From positions 105,849 to 149,748 of the forward strand of contig CAJJDP010000058.1 in NCBI GenBank assembly GCA_905182995.1: 43,900 nucleotides of DNA, given 5' to 3'. Every line of letters starts with the position of its first letter. Positions within the stretch are counted from its first letter, which is position 1. The translations under genes and the position numbers were made by a program. Source of the DNA: Paramecium octaurelia (taxonomy: Eukaryota; Ciliophora; Oligohymenophorea; Peniculida; Parameciidae). This document shows positions 21,037 to 34,072 of this stretch, piece by piece. The notes under the pieces were generated by a model, which saw nothing but the letters and a program-made list of their open reading frames with translations, was not told where the DNA came from and made no database searches.

Positions 21037-23388
21037 TCAAGGTAAAAAGTTGTCCTCTACCCCATCTTAGAATTGTTCATCATCTAAATTCTATCTTACA
21101 TTTGTCTTAGGAGGTGGCTGCTTATTACCTCTCCTATAAATTAAGTCATACTGATAGTTACCTTGTGTTATTTGTGAAACTAACTGGATTATCATCTCCT
21201 TAAGGTAATCGAACCTATTCTTCTTCATTATTGATTAAATTTATGTCTTAACCGCCCTAATACCCTTCCATCATCTCCATTTCTCTTTCCAATTTTCTTA
21301 ATTATCCTGCATATTCTTCATAAGGCTATCCCATTTCTCTACACAATTGCACCAAGAATCTGAGACCTAAAAAGTAAGTAATTTTTATTCATACATTCAA
21401 TGTTATCAGGATAGTCAGAATAGATTTTTTAATAGTTCCCTAATGCCTTTTGGAAATGTCCCATTCTTCTATAACAACTTGCAACCATTAATTTCCACTT
21501 CACATCTCTTGTTTACACTTGTGCTGCTCTCTCAAAATACATGCTTGCCTTCTCATACATTTCCTATTTCACATAGTAAACTCCCAACCATGATATAGTA
21601 TCTATGTTTGTTGGTAATATTCTATAGGATTCTTAAAAATAGTGCAATGCTTGAGGCTCATCGTCTTCCTATTAATTAATTGTATGAGATAATTTACCCT
21701 TGCAAAAAGTGAACCTAATCTGGCTAGAATATTGGGATCATTTGGTACTTTGTTCATCAATTCTAGATACCATTTCATAGCTTATTTTGAGTTTCCTGTC
21801 ATCTCATACAACGTGGCCATTTAATACAACACTTCAGGGATACAGACAATAGTTTATAATTTATCTAATGCCTACAAGGATTCAACAAACATATTCAATT
21901 TTCTATTTACATAGGCCAAATTGTAGAGTGCTTCTATGCAATCTGCTTCAACACCTATAGCTTCTAGATATTATTCTTTTGCTCTCAAGAATTCATTTTT
22001 CACATATAAACAATTTCCTCTGTTAACTAAAGCCTTTGCATTATATCTATCATATGTAATGGCAATTTCAGCATATTTTTCAGCCTGCTTATAATCATTC
22101 TCTAAGAAATACAGGAAGGAGATGTTTGTAGCAATTCGAGCCATAATTTGCTTATCCTTTTTTTCAAATCCTTTGAGTGTTTCTATAGATTTCTCAATAT
22201 TCTTTTTTTTTAAATAGGCCATAGCCTTGCATATTTCAATTTCAGTTTCAGCTTCAGGGAATGTAGAATTCTTGAGTTATTCTAGAATCCACTCATATCC
22301 CCCAATAACATCATCTTCAATCAATGGAGCAATCAGTTTAGCTGAAGTGACAATATAATAAATGGCTTCTCTTCTTCTTTCTTTAGTATCTTCTCTTAAT
22401 TTATCTGTAATAGTAGTTCCCTTATTTTCATTATTCTCTTCTTCATTCTCTCCTGGTATTTCGATGGTTAAGAGAACTACAAAGAATTCCTTCATTTTAA
22501 ACTTATCTCCACTCAAATACAAACAAATCATATGATTGAACCCAGTTGGGAAATCAGGTGAATTTTTGAGGATTTATTCATAAGTGTTCATTGCCTCTTT
22601 GATTTTATCTTTGCCCAACCTTACTTGTGCATGACCAATGTTTTTTTGTATTCTAAATCTCATTTCCTTGGATGTGGCAGGGATCAAATCCAAAGCCATT
22701 TTGTACATTTTGATGGCATTAGGATATTTCTTCAATTCAAAAAAGATGTTTCCCATATTGACTCTTAATCTTCCTGCTTGTGGATATTATTTACATTTGA
22801 TGATTTCCTGATATTTTGCTAATGCATCTTGATGGAGTCCATTGGCATGTAATGCACAAGCTTAAGTTAAGGCTGCACAATAACTAAGGTCAGTGTTTAT
22901 TGATTCAACTAAATTTTAGGCTTCTTTAGATTGTCTTAGTTTCTTTTCTTTGTTGAAAGCTTCTTTAGCTTTCTCCAGACATTCCGAGAGATTGCCTCTC
23001 AATTTAGCCATAGCACTTTATTCAATCAAGGTATTGATTTCTTTTTCTATGGCTTTGAACTATTCTTCAGGATTAGTTTCAAGTTTGGGTTTATTCAAAT
23101 TAATTTGATTTTGAGTAGAGTTGAATGGGTCCTTCTTCTACCCAAAATTGGCTCCTCTATTGGAAGTCATAGGTCTTGCTTCTGCTTAAGGCTGTCTGGC
23201 AGCTGTGCCTAGAGGTTTGCCTCGAGAAGGTTATGGTCCCCCTGGTGCAGGTTATTATGCCTAAACTTAAATGAACGATGTTTTACTCTAACGTTTTCAA
23301 AATTGTAATTATTGACAGGGGGTTTACCACCAGTTTGATTGAAATTATTACCACTCATACCAAAGGCTCCATATTAAGATTAATTCAT
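21037..23388 (-). CDS. IFT88: intraflagellar transport protein IFT88 (TPR protein of IFT-B)
   Basis: 746 residues, with four introns: 23261-23286 (26 nt), 21669-21697 (29), 21367-21394 (28) and 21134-21161 (28). IFT88 is a core TPR subunit of the IFT-B complex that carries cargo into cilia and is needed to build them. The N-terminus is Gly/Pro/Gln-rich. TPR arrays run from about residue 180 to 640 (MGNIFFELKKYPNAIKMYKM, ATNISFLYFLENDYKQAEKY, NRGNCLYVKNEFLRAKEQYL). Conserved C-terminal stretches include WLGVYYVKQEMYEKASMYFE, KLMVASCYRRMGHFQKALGN and NIECLRFLVQLC, as in animal IFT88. It ends ...VEDNFLP like the acidic DLLP-type ends of other IFT88 proteins. Length is near the family norm (about 820). 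Confidence 0.96.
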
Positions 23389-23425
23389 AATATATATATA
23401 TTATTATTATTTAAATTTTGGTTAA

Positions 23426-26400
23426 TCATTCTCCAAGAAACAGGATTTTACATGAATTGAAAGCGTAGAAGAACATCTGGAATTCATCATATTGCATATT
23501 TAATTTACGTAATGATAATTCTTTTTACATATTGATCTAATTATATGATGTAGAATTACTTCGTCTGTTGCTCTTTATGATTAATTTGGTTTTGCGGTGG
23601 CTAAAGTCTTGGCTGATTTCAAATCAAGATTGAATTTATTTTTGATTTCTTTTCTCCAATGAAGAGACTCAAATTATCCTTTTTAATCTAATAATGTTAA
23701 GAAGAATTGAATGCCCAGAATGAATCCATCATCCTATATTGATATCAATAGATATTTACACTAATAAAAACTTCAGTAGTTGAGTTCTTCTTTCCTATTT
23801 GATCTTTTGAAATCAACATTTTTTCAATGAAATTCAAAGTCAATGTAGGAACAATCAAATAAAATAGAGACAAATGTTCATTTTCTGGTGAGTTGATACT
23901 TGAAAATGCCTTCAACAATAGGTTTATATAATCAATCTTCTCAGAAAAACTACTCTTATATTATGTAAATATCTCTTCCAATTCCTTTGCAGTGCTTACT
24001 GTGGCATCTAGTATTGAATATCAAATAAATATAATTACCACTAAATCCAGCTTCTCTTGTCAAAGATTCTAATTGAGTGGAATTGTATTAACTTGGAATG
24101 TATTCCAAACATTTTGAATTAACATGCAAAGCAGCTGATCTCAATAATCTGACAAATGCTAATGAATTTCCTATTTGTGTTATTAAAGTTCTGAATTTGT
24201 CAAGGTAATTAGATCCATCATCAAATGTACCCAATTTCTTAATTTCTTTGTATAATGCTTCTGCTCTGTCAAAAGGATATTGACCATCCAGTTCATCCTT
24301 CTTTTCTCTAAAAAATCTATCTTCTCTAACCAATGGAGATTGAATCAGATCATCAAACAAAAATTGTGAAAACATTTAAATTTTTCTAGGATTTACATAA
24401 AATAATAATGTACTTTTATAGGAATTTATACACACTATTAACTGTTGTACTCAGGATACCAATGCCGTGAGTTCTAATTGAATCTGCAATTTGTTGAATA
24501 CTTATAGAGTAGACTTATTTACTCTCTGATGTTACCTATTTTAATAATCTAAACTTTCCATACCTGAACAAATTATTACTAATATAAATTGTATGTGTAT
24601 TTGGTAAAGAATTATTGGATATTCTTGAGAACATTGAGCACATCGAAGTTTCCTTAATCAACTGTTTAAGTTGGCAAATAAACATTTATTAAATTCAATC
24701 CAAATTTAGAATTTGCTAAACTTCTCATTTATTCATATGTTTCTTGATCATACATATTGAGAACATTGATGTTATAGAATGTTTCATTGAGTATTTGATT
24801 GATTTCAGTTCTCAAATTCACAATTGAATCAAATATCAATACGTAATCAATGTCTAGTAATCTTTTCAAGTCCTTCACTTATTATTTGAATGGGTTTAAA
24901 GCTGTTATTTTTTCAATCAAAACTGTATGCACTTGAATTCTTAAATAATCCTCAATGTCTCTAGCCAAAGGTTATAAATATTAAGCATAAAACTCCTTAA
25001 CAACATATTATCTAAATGAATCAAACAATTCATCAGGATTCTCTAAGTGCATACAATCTTTTAATTAGATTGAACAATCAGAAACAGCATTCAATAAAAA
25101 TTAAAACCTTTTTGCTTATGATGGATTCTGATAGATGTATTAAAAGAATGAAGGTAACAATTCTCTACACCAATAAAAATAAGTACTTGCTGTAACCTTT
25201 TTTACATAGTATGGTAATAAAATTAACTTATCAAGTTTCCAAAGAATATTTCTAAAGTCTTCCTTCTCTGAATTGGTGAATATATCCTTTGCAACCATGA
25301 AATCCATCAAATAATACATAGTCTATAATTTCAAAGGTGAAAGTGTGCTCTTGAGAATGGAATTCAAAATTTATAATGCCCCCAATATTTCAGCACCTCC
25401 TGTACCAAAACTCTTAATATTTGCCTTCATCTTCTCTAATACTTATTAAATGATTCTCTATCCATTCTTAGTTATATGATTTTAGATTAAGGCAGGCTAA
25501 AAGACATCATATTTTTATTCGAAATAGTATTCTATTGCTTTTAGCATTTCCACGGCCAAAACAACATCCTTTGATAATGACATATCTAAAGATTGTTCTT
25601 CCAATCCAAAATGTCCTAATAACAATGCTTATAACAGATTCCTTGTTTGAGAAGCTATTGTCAATCCTTACAACACTAAAATTACTCTCTAATTCATTCT
25701 CTCCTCAATATACTTCTGTGCTCTTTCCCTATCAATTTTATCAATATTATTAAATGAAGCTTAACTACAAGAGAATGAGTCAACCCTAACAATCCAAGTG
25801 GTGAATGCAACATATTAAGCAGTTAATGAACTTTAAAATGAGGCTGATAATCTTTGTAGATAGTTCTTAAAATTGGCAATGGGATCTTTGGGGTCCATGG
25901 TTGCACTCTTTTTTGATAATGGAGTGACTTCCATGAGGAATTTACTCAAATAACATAAAACTTGTGAATGTCCATCGACCATTGGAACCTTCTTTTATAG
26001 AGACCAAAGGTTCTTCCATAGATCTCTATTCTCATCATTTTGATATAATTATCTGACTAGAGCATAAACACAGAATGTTGGTAATAATAAATCTCTTTCG
26101 AACATCTCTTTAGCAGTTCCTAAGGTTCTATCAAATAATTCATATCTTTCTTTGAGATATGTATTGAGAACATTGAAGAATTCCTTATTGTTTTTGATGG
26201 CAGGTATATTGGCATTTTTCTCTTTTCCTGTTTTTTCATGTACATTTTAATCCCAATTTTGTGCTAAAACTGATTAGAGGCAAGATCCAGATAACACGGT
26301 CTTGTCTAATCTGATCATAATCTTTTCTAATTGTTTAACATTTTAAGCATTAGAATTAAATTTAGTGGGATCTGGTTTCACAATTTTTAACATTCTCTTA

Positions 26401-27171
26401 CAATAATTCCAATGTTCTTATAGATAATCATTCTATTCTACAACATTGTCTAAGATGTAAATCAGTTGCAATGCTCTTCCTATTGTATCTAATGGAAAAT
26501 TTAAGTTAAAGATTTTAATGATTTTAGAAATGGGATCCTTTTTATTGTAAAGTAAATTCAATTGATTGACCAAATGGGTGATGTAATTGATGAGTTTTTT
26601 AATTATGTCATATATACACTTGAATTAACCAAGCATTCTACATATCATGATTTCAGCCTCACCATCAGTCAATTTCCTCTCTTCTTCCAAATGAAGATCT
26701 GCCAACTCTCCATAAATAGTCAATTTATCAAGAAATTTATAGAACTATAGAATAATAGTTGTTGAATACTTGATCTTCTATTTATCTAATTTAATTGTCA
26801 ATGAAGACAAAGGATGCACTTATCTTATCAAAGACTTTGTTGTCTGACTTCATGAAATCAAACAATCCCATATTCTTTTCATAAACCATGAAATGACTCT
26901 GAATGATGCTTTCATAATCTGGCTATGTCAATGGGATTTAATAATCCTCTTCGAATGCTGAAAACTTTACAATGTGATTGTTGTACAATTCATTGAACTT
27001 TTAGAAGTACTCCTCATAGGGTTTGGCTGATAATAAATGATTAATGTTACATGCAGTTAACACCTCTTTTCCAAATAGACCATCATCTTCTAAATCAATA
27101 TCTTCCTCTTCGTCAAAATAATTTTGTTTCTTCTGCTCCTCCTTTTATTGCTGGAATCTATTTTTCTTCAT
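23426..27171 (-). CDS. WASHC4: WASH complex subunit 4 (SWIP)
   Basis: 1194 residues (human about 1173), from seven exons. The introns are 26745-26769, 24536-24563, 24386-24413, 24008-24038, 23734-23759 and 23537-23559. Together they leave exactly 1195 codons. SWIP is a scaffold of the WASH complex, which drives actin branching on endosomes through Arp2/3. The match to animal SWIP is clearest in the C-terminal third: ADSIRTHGIGILSTTVNSVY, FRTLITQIGNSLAFVRLLRS, FYLIVPTLTLNFIEK, then DDGFILGIQFFLTLLDQKGQ and FESLHW. The acidic N-terminus (FDEEEDIDLEDD) is also family-like. The gap to the SEC24 stop is 34 bp and to the IFT88 start 37 bp. Confidence 0.95.
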
Positions 27172-27205
27172 TGTATATTATTATTATATATAAATATTAA
27201 TAATG

Positions 27206-29537
27206 TCAACCAATATATTGTACAAATTGATTATATCCCATTCTATAATTCTTATTAAAATCATCGTAAATTAAATTTTGAAAGAAGACATCCTCCCAAT
27301 AACTCTTGCATCCTTACTTCACTATATACAATGGTGCAAATTTGGTGTACTTATTGCTAAACACAATAACATTGAATATATACTTTCTCAATTCTGCAAT
27401 TAGATAATGTAGTTTATCATTAATAGGGTTTTTGGAGTTGGAATACAAATTATCCTCTATTAAATTGATACTATGATACTATTTCCCAAAAATGTCAGCC
27501 ATCTGATTTTCATCATGTAATCTACTATAAAGGAATCATTACTTGCATATAAACAGTATCAAACAATGACCACAATCCATAAGCAATAATCCTCCATTCG
27601 AAACCTCTTCCAAGACCAAAGAAATGGGTTATGGATATATGAAATACCCGCTGTCATCATAAATGCAATCCTGTTCTTGCAAATTGGAAATATTGTATAA
27701 TTGTGGTACTAAGTAAGTAACCAATTCATCCACATTTAAATACTGGAAAATAGATCTGAAGTAATTCATATAATCTGTTAGAACTGATTGTTGATCATAG
27801 GCATAGTTAAGTATAGAAGACTTCATTATTCCTAACATATAAGAATTTAATGACTCAAGGGGTTCTTTGAAAATCTTACAATTATTAGATATTGATCTTG
27901 TTGCAGTAATTAAGAATTCTTTGGTTTGATTGCAGTCTTTGAGATCTCTGGCAATATTTAGTTGAGATAGAGCAATCTTATACAATGAGATAGCTAAACA
28001 TGATTGATCAATTTAAGAGTATATTGTCTTTATTGAATTACTAATTGGAATACAAAAGTTATGAACTCGTATTCTTCTTTCTCCCTTGGTGGATGTGTAT
28101 AGTAGAGCAGTTTACAGATATAAATTATCATAAGGGGCTCTAGGTTGATTCAATTCTAATTCATACATTAATACCTTTTGACTATTCTATAATAATAAAT
28201 ACTTACTCTTCAGCGCAAATTATATTAAGTAGATCTGCATTCTTAATTGAATAATTACCATAGACACTTTTGATTTTCCATCCAATCGATGTTCGAATTC
28301 TGAAGACTGATTCCCAAGTATAATCTTTCTCCAAGATTGCACGTAAGTCATAATAAAACTTTTGAGCTTAAATTTAATAGGAATAATTACCTTAAATAGT
28401 GGGATCATCATAATAAAAGATGTCACCATTCAAAAATTTGACTAATTGATTTAGAGTGCCAACATTATTGAATCCACAAGGTAGAACAAAGATTGATGGA
28501 GAAATGTAATTAAAATGCATTTTTTCAGCAATTTACTTTAATACATTATTGGTTGGTAAAAAGTGATTCTGAGGTGATTTAGAATTGTCAGTTAGATTCA
28601 ACTCTTTGATAGGCGAGGATGTCAAGATGATCAACTTACCTCCATTTTCTTACATGATATTTTAGACCAACTTAAATGCTGATAAGAATTAAGTGCTCCT
28701 CAATTATGGTTTAGGAAATAGATGATCCAATTGATTCAAAAAGGCAACAATAATATCTTTAGAATCCTATAAATCAAATAAGTAATTGCCTGGCATTGGC
28801 ATTTCATTGTCATCTGTTAACACATACATTTATACTTATTTAAGTTTAGAACTGAAATTGTACAAATGTATACTAGTGTCAAACGTAATGAATCCAAACA
28901 ATGTTCTTTCATTAAATTTATCCTCCAAAATCATATCTTTAATGATCTACCCCATAATTCCGAGTAATTCTTAACTCTTCTGTGACACGTCAATCATAAA
29001 AAAATAAGCAGGGGCCATTGGTGGTCTAACCTAATACTCCTACCCTGCCTTAATATCATATGATCCTGTAGTCAAATCAGGTCGTTTCTCTAAATCCATA
29101 GGCTTAATGAAGTTGTTGGGTATTTTTATAATGCATGTGCAAATATTGCATCTCATGTACTCCTCATCCTTCAATTGCTCCATAAAAGGATTGATATAAG
29201 CTCTGCAATTCTGGCATCTCAATATTGGATTGTTCCCATAGTTTACAATAGGGAATCCTTATTCTATGGATGACCCATAAGGTTGTATTATGACAGCGAA
29301 TGGAATTTTGGCATCCATATAAACTTATTTAGTCCTTGGAAACACTCTGGATGTGCTCTTTATGGAATTATTTGAATTGTATTATCCACATGCCTCCAAA
29401 TTTTTGAGAACATCAGAATCTTAATTCTCGGGATGTTATTTTCCATACTCCTAAGTCTAGGGCTCTGGTTGTTGTTATTGTTATTGTAGAGAATCCAATC
29501 TGCCACTCTTCTCCAAAATTTTCCTATGAACACTCAT
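27206..29537 (-). CDS. SEC24: COPII coat cargo adaptor SEC24
   Basis: About 761 residues. One intron at 28182-28206 (25 nt) and one at 27522-27542 (21 nt; an 18-nt version starting at 27525 also fits the frame). Sec24 pairs with Sec23 in the inner COPII coat and selects cargo for ER exit. The zinc finger reads LRCQNCRAYINPFMEQL then MRCNICTCIIKIP (C-x2-C...C-x2-C). A trunk follows with APAYFFMIDVSQKS and FGFITFDTSIHLYNF. The beta-sandwich has KIKSVYGNYSIKNADLL and helical parts TKGERRIRVHNFCIPISNSI. The gelsolin-like end has LLLMDCGHCLILFI and LIAELRKYIFNVIVF. It is shorter than most Sec24 proteins because the Pro/Gln-rich N-terminus is only about 75 residues. A 24-nt segment at 28388-28411 looks intron-like but reads well as coding. 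Confidence 0.93.
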
Positions 29538-29561
29538 TTTCTTATTATTTATTAAATATCA
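29538..29561. promoter_or_regulatory. 24-bp divergent intergenic region SEC24/NDUFA5
   Basis: Only 24 bp separate the ATG of SEC24 (29537, minus) from the ATG of NDUFA5 (29562, plus). The sequence is AT-rich with no motif I can name. The 5' UTRs must be extremely short, or transcription of each gene starts inside the other. Confidence 0.6.
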
Positions 29562-30158
29562 ATGATTCACACACTCTATAGATGGATGCCACGATTCAGA
29601 TTTGCATCAACACTTGGATCATCCAATGTAGCTTCTGGTACACAAACATCAGCCACTCAATCGAATCCCATACCTGTTTATTTAAGACCATATGAAGCCA
29701 AGAAGTACGAGGTGCCATCATCAAAAATCAAATTAACCACTGGATACAGTTTCCTTGATGTTGAGCCCATGCCAAGAGCAAAGATAATGAAATTATGCTA
29801 CACAATACTTGATAAATTAAAGGCAGAAATCCCTGAAGGTGTTCTTTACAGAATATACACTGAGGAGAAATTAAAATATATTATGCGAATTACAGATGAA
29901 ATCGAGGATATTAGACAACTTGAAGAGGAATTCGGTTTTGAGCAAATAGAATTTCTTATCTAACAACTTGCCAAAGAAGTTGACTTAGTTGATCAAATGA
30001 AGTATACTCACTTATATAATCCATCTAGATATTACAAACCTTGGGAGAAGACTCAAGATGATAGTACCTTTGAATTGTTAAGATAACCACACCCTGCTTT
30101 GAAACATTAAAGAAACGAAAGACCACCAAGGGAATAAACTAAATTTATTGGAAATTGA
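29562..30158 (+). CDS. NDUFA5: NADH dehydrogenase complex I accessory subunit NDUFA5 (B13)
   Basis: 198 residues, no intron. It belongs to the ETC complex I subunit conserved region family, an accessory part of the matrix arm of mitochondrial complex I. The N-terminus (MIHTLYRWMPRFRFAS) is basic and lacks acids, as expected for a mitochondrial presequence. The family core is clear: KLTTGYSFLDVEPMPRAKIM, LKAEIPEGVLYRIYTEEKLK, EIEDIRQLEEEFGFEQIEFL and the closing YYKPWE. It is longer than the animal protein (about 116) because of the presequence and a charged C-terminal tail. The reading continues through two TAA codons (Gln). Confidence 0.93.
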
Positions 30159-30196
30159 TATTCACAATAATAATAACAATAATAAATATTATATTC

Positions 30197-31104
30197 ATGA
30201 ACTTACTAGAGGAAATCTAATAAGAAGTAATATTCTTGTTTGTATCATTTGTATAGATTACTAATTACTTTCCCAAACTTACTAATAAGTTACAAGAATT
30301 AGGACAATCAACAATAACAATTCAATAACCAAACACTGCCTTAAAAGGAATTCAAATAATCATTTCAGTCCTCGACGATTTATTTGGGTATCTTCAATTG
30401 ATATATCTCTAGAATTCTATTAGAAATACACACTTAATATACCTAATTAGAAGAATAATTATAAAAGTCTGAAGGAGAGTGCAGATCTCATATAAGGGTA
30501 TCAAACTCTAAAATTACATTAGACAGAGCAGAGACTGAAAATTCATTGTGAAAACATTTAAGAACTCTACGAATAGTAACTAAATATAGAGAAGGATCAT
30601 AAAGCGTAAATATTGGTATAAATGATTACTCATGTATTCCTTAGAGTTATTAAAAAGAGATTACCTAACTAAAGAAAGATATTGAGGATAACAAACACTA
30701 GAAGAATCAGCAATTGCAACAAAAAACTTAATCAATTATAGACAAAATATTGTTGGATCAATAGAAATAAACCATTCAACTTGATATGAAATCCAGATCA
30801 AATACATTCCATAACAACTTCATGAATCTCAATTAATAAAAATAATCTATGTGTCTTAAAACAAATACCAGAAAAAACAGAATGGTTACTGAATACTAGG
30901 ATTATCAAACAAAGTAAATATTGTAAGTATACTACCAGTTCTAAATAATCGATCGAAGAGAAACAATATTCATCTCTTGAGAAAATCTAGGAATTGGCAA
31001 CCCTTTACTCTCGACCAAAATCTAGATTGTAAGATAATATAAACAAAAAATCTGTTACTTTGCATGTCGCTTAAATGAAAGTCAAATAAGTAAAAAAAAC
31101 TTGA
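30197..31104 (+). CDS. coiled-coil protein, family unknown
   Basis: Three introns are clear: 30388-30412 (25 nt), 30616-30644 (29) and 30914-30938 (25). Downstream of the first the protein is a long coiled coil rich in Gln, Lys and Glu (NYKSLKESADLIQGYQTLKL, HCENIQELYEQQLNIEKDHK, KKDIEDNKHQKNQQLQQK). It ends ...MKVKQVKKT at TGA 31102-31104. The 5' end is uncertain: ATG 30197 gives MNLLEEIQQE, but joining it to the frame upstream of 30388 needs a further non-typical intron near 30210-30250. A structural or cytoskeletal role is likely but unproven. It converges on the channel gene with 22 bp between the stops. Confidence 0.65.
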
Positions 31105-31126
31105 CATATACATTTATATATATTTG

Positions 31127-34002
31127 TCATTTGCAATTTTACAATTTATAGTTAGTCACCAAATATATCATATCTTCGAGAAATAATTTAGAGTATTTTT
31201 CTAAATCGTAATTTGATTTTAATTCATCAGAAGATTAACTTCTTTTTAGCGATTTATGAAAACTAACATCAGGAAATTAGTATGAATCAATGATTGTCGC
31301 TTCTGTTGATTTCTATATGATTATTGTCTTCTTCTTTTTAACTTTAATGGCACTCGATTATTTTAAAGGTTAAGCAGAACATTCTTTGGAATCTACTATT
31401 ACCTCATCCATGAATTATTAACTATGTTTTTCTAATCCGCAAATCTATCCTAAATAAGTTTTCCTGGGTAATCTTTGTAATCTTGTATTCTTTCCTTCAT
31501 TCAATTTTCTGGCTACCATAGTGGGAGCTCTTAACAATTTAGGTTTAACTGTAGGAGGAGAGGATAATTTTGTGATGGAGATTTGGTTACTCTCCTATTC
31601 TGAATGTTATTATTGTTGGTCTTATGCTTTTTTTAATTTTGTTAGATTCATAACTAATTGTGAAAATTTATTGCCTGTTTAATTATTGCCTAAAGATTTT
31701 CGTTATTCCTTTTTATTTTGAAAGAGTTGTACAAATTTGCTTTTCAATTTGTTTTTCTTTTAAATTTCTTTCTATTGCCTGACATTCTCTGCATACAATT
31801 CAGCATTATAATTTTAGAGTCTTGCTATCGAATTTAAATTAGACATGGGTGTAAAGTTGGTGTATTCTTTGATTGAATCCGTCCTAAATGAATCTTTAAT
31901 CCTCAATACACTTGGTTTAGTCTAATGGAAATTGATATACTTTTCAAGATTATATGCTTCTTCAGTGATTTATTAGATTACTTATTAATTTCTTTTATTA
32001 TTTAGATATCTCAAAGTATTACATTTCTTTCTCTGCCTCCTTCTTTCATTAATAAATAATTTAATTTCTTCATTATATTTCTCTATGATAGTGATTCTAT
32101 CGTATTTATTTATAACATAATGTACATTGGGACAATGCTTGGCTGTGTGATTAGGAGCTTAACAAACATAACAAAATAAATTCAAATCCTCATAATCCTA
32201 CTCAAACTCTATTTTGAATTTCAATTGAAAGAATTTCTCAATATCTTCTATTTCACATTGCTCCAAGAATGATTTCCTAGACAGTCTAAATAAATTGATA
32301 AAATTTCTGGCTTTCACAGATGCACATCTAGGAACATTCCCAAAAAAAGATATCTCTCCAAAATACTATTTCTTACTCAACTCCACTAATTCATTGATTC
32401 CCTTAGACTTCGGAAAACACACAGACACTCTCCCATTCAAAATAAAGAATATAGATGTCTAATCATCAATTGGGTCATTCTAATTGATAATCCAATCTTC
32501 TGGATTATAAACTAAATTATTTCATTTAATACTTTCTTCTTAAAATGTGAATGCCAACTTCTTTAATAATAAAGATGAAAAATTCTTACTCAAAAATTTG
32601 ATTTAATTCATCATCTTACCATGTACAATCTGAGTTAATTGATTTTTTAATGGCAATGATAACTTCTCGAGGGTGTCATGAGCATAACTCTTTTGTAATT
32701 GTTCATCTTCTATTAACCACTCTAAGTAATTCTTAATCCTTGATTGTAACTTCTTATTAACTTCCTTTTATTTCATATATCTTCATTAATTAATATATTT
32801 ACTTAATGGCAGCCGTATTCTTATTTAATAGATCCTCTAATGATTCATTCATATTCTAAAACAATAATACAATGGAATTCATAACATAACCAAACACACC
32901 CGAAGCCAAAATCATAACAAATATCCCAAATGACCTTTCTATCGTATTCTTAGGCGAAATATCCCCATATCCAATAGTAATCATTGTAGTTATGCTTTAT
33001 TTCTTCTATAATATCAAATATACCTAAAATATATTCCAGCCACATACTAATTAAACCAATAGTCCGGATCATTATCTTTCTCTTGATTAAAATTAATCAC
33101 GTATTGAGTATACCAATTATTATCTGTCTCTTCAATAAACCTGATGGCATTCCATATACAAGCCAACCAATGAGATAAACTCAAAATTATCAGGCAAATC
33201 TTAAAGAAGGATATGATTGATATGATTGTTTTATCTTAGAATAAGGTATCTTCTATTTAATTTATGATTTTTTTTAATTTCAAAGCTCTCATCAATCTAA
33301 TCACCTTAATGAATCTAACAATCCTCATGATCTTTATGATCTGAGTATTGCGTTTCAACGACTATGTATTTGATTCGTCAATAAATAATGAAAGTACATC
33401 ATCATATGGGAATGATGAGATTAAGTCCAGCCAAAACCATAATTTTAAGTAATTTAATGCAATCTGTTTCCTCTAACTTACAAAAAAACCCCTACAAATA
33501 TATTTACTCTTTAATACCCTTCATAATAACCAGTTTAAAATTACATTAAAATGTCAATCAAGAAATAGTAGTCCATTATGTCATTAAAGATTGCAAAACC
33601 ACCCGATATTTCAAAACTAAAAGTCAATATTAGTGGGATTGTTATCATTTGAATAAATATAAATGACATTCCAATCAAATCCCATATAATCTTTTTGGGC
33701 TCTTCTGGTCTGATAATTTTAAACAACAACAAAATAACCCACTTCTATTGCTAATTCGATTAATCTTCGTTGTGTTCTTCCAACCTTTTTAACTATTCTG
33801 CATCTATGTATTATTAATCTTTCAATAAAGTGATTTGCGTTTTCTTCTTATTATATTCTGCATCATTTAGCTTTCCATATGATTAATCACCTAAATTAAA
33901 TCGACTTGTACCTATCAATTGCAAACCTTCTCTTTATACTAAGTTTTCTATTGCACTATTTTACCTAATCAAACTTTGGATTACATTTTATTTAATTTAC
34001 AT
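31127..34002 (-). CDS. voltage/cyclic-nucleotide-gated-type K+ channel with CCHC zinc knuckle
   Basis: 926 residues from five exons, introns 33473-33495, 32995-33023, 32781-32802 and 32512-32532 (21-29 nt), total exactly in frame. Six membrane segments follow an N-terminal cytoplasmic part: S1 IIWDLIGMSFIFIQM, S4 with regular Arg/Lys (IMRIVRFIKVIRLMRALKLK), and the pore AGIYFSITTMITIGYGDISP with the K+ filter. After the C-linker (IKNYLEWLIEDEQLQKSYA) lies a cyclic-nucleotide-binding fold (DDQTSIFFILNGRVSVCFPK, FGEISFFGNVPRCASVKAR). Next comes CYVCQAPNHTAKHC, a C-x2-C-x4-H-x4-C zinc knuckle (32132-32173). A long basic, Gln-rich tail follows. It presumably sits in the ciliary or cell membrane and sets membrane potential. 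Confidence 0.92.
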
Positions 34003-34072
34003 TTTATTTATTATAATATTCCTTATACACACAAAGTATCAATTCCTATTCGATTTTAGCAACCTCCCTTAT

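Noticed and set aside
28388..28411. 24-nt GT...AAG segment in SEC24 as an intron
   Set aside because: It has a length divisible by three and no stop, reads as plausible coding sequence, and ends AAG; it is more simply exon.
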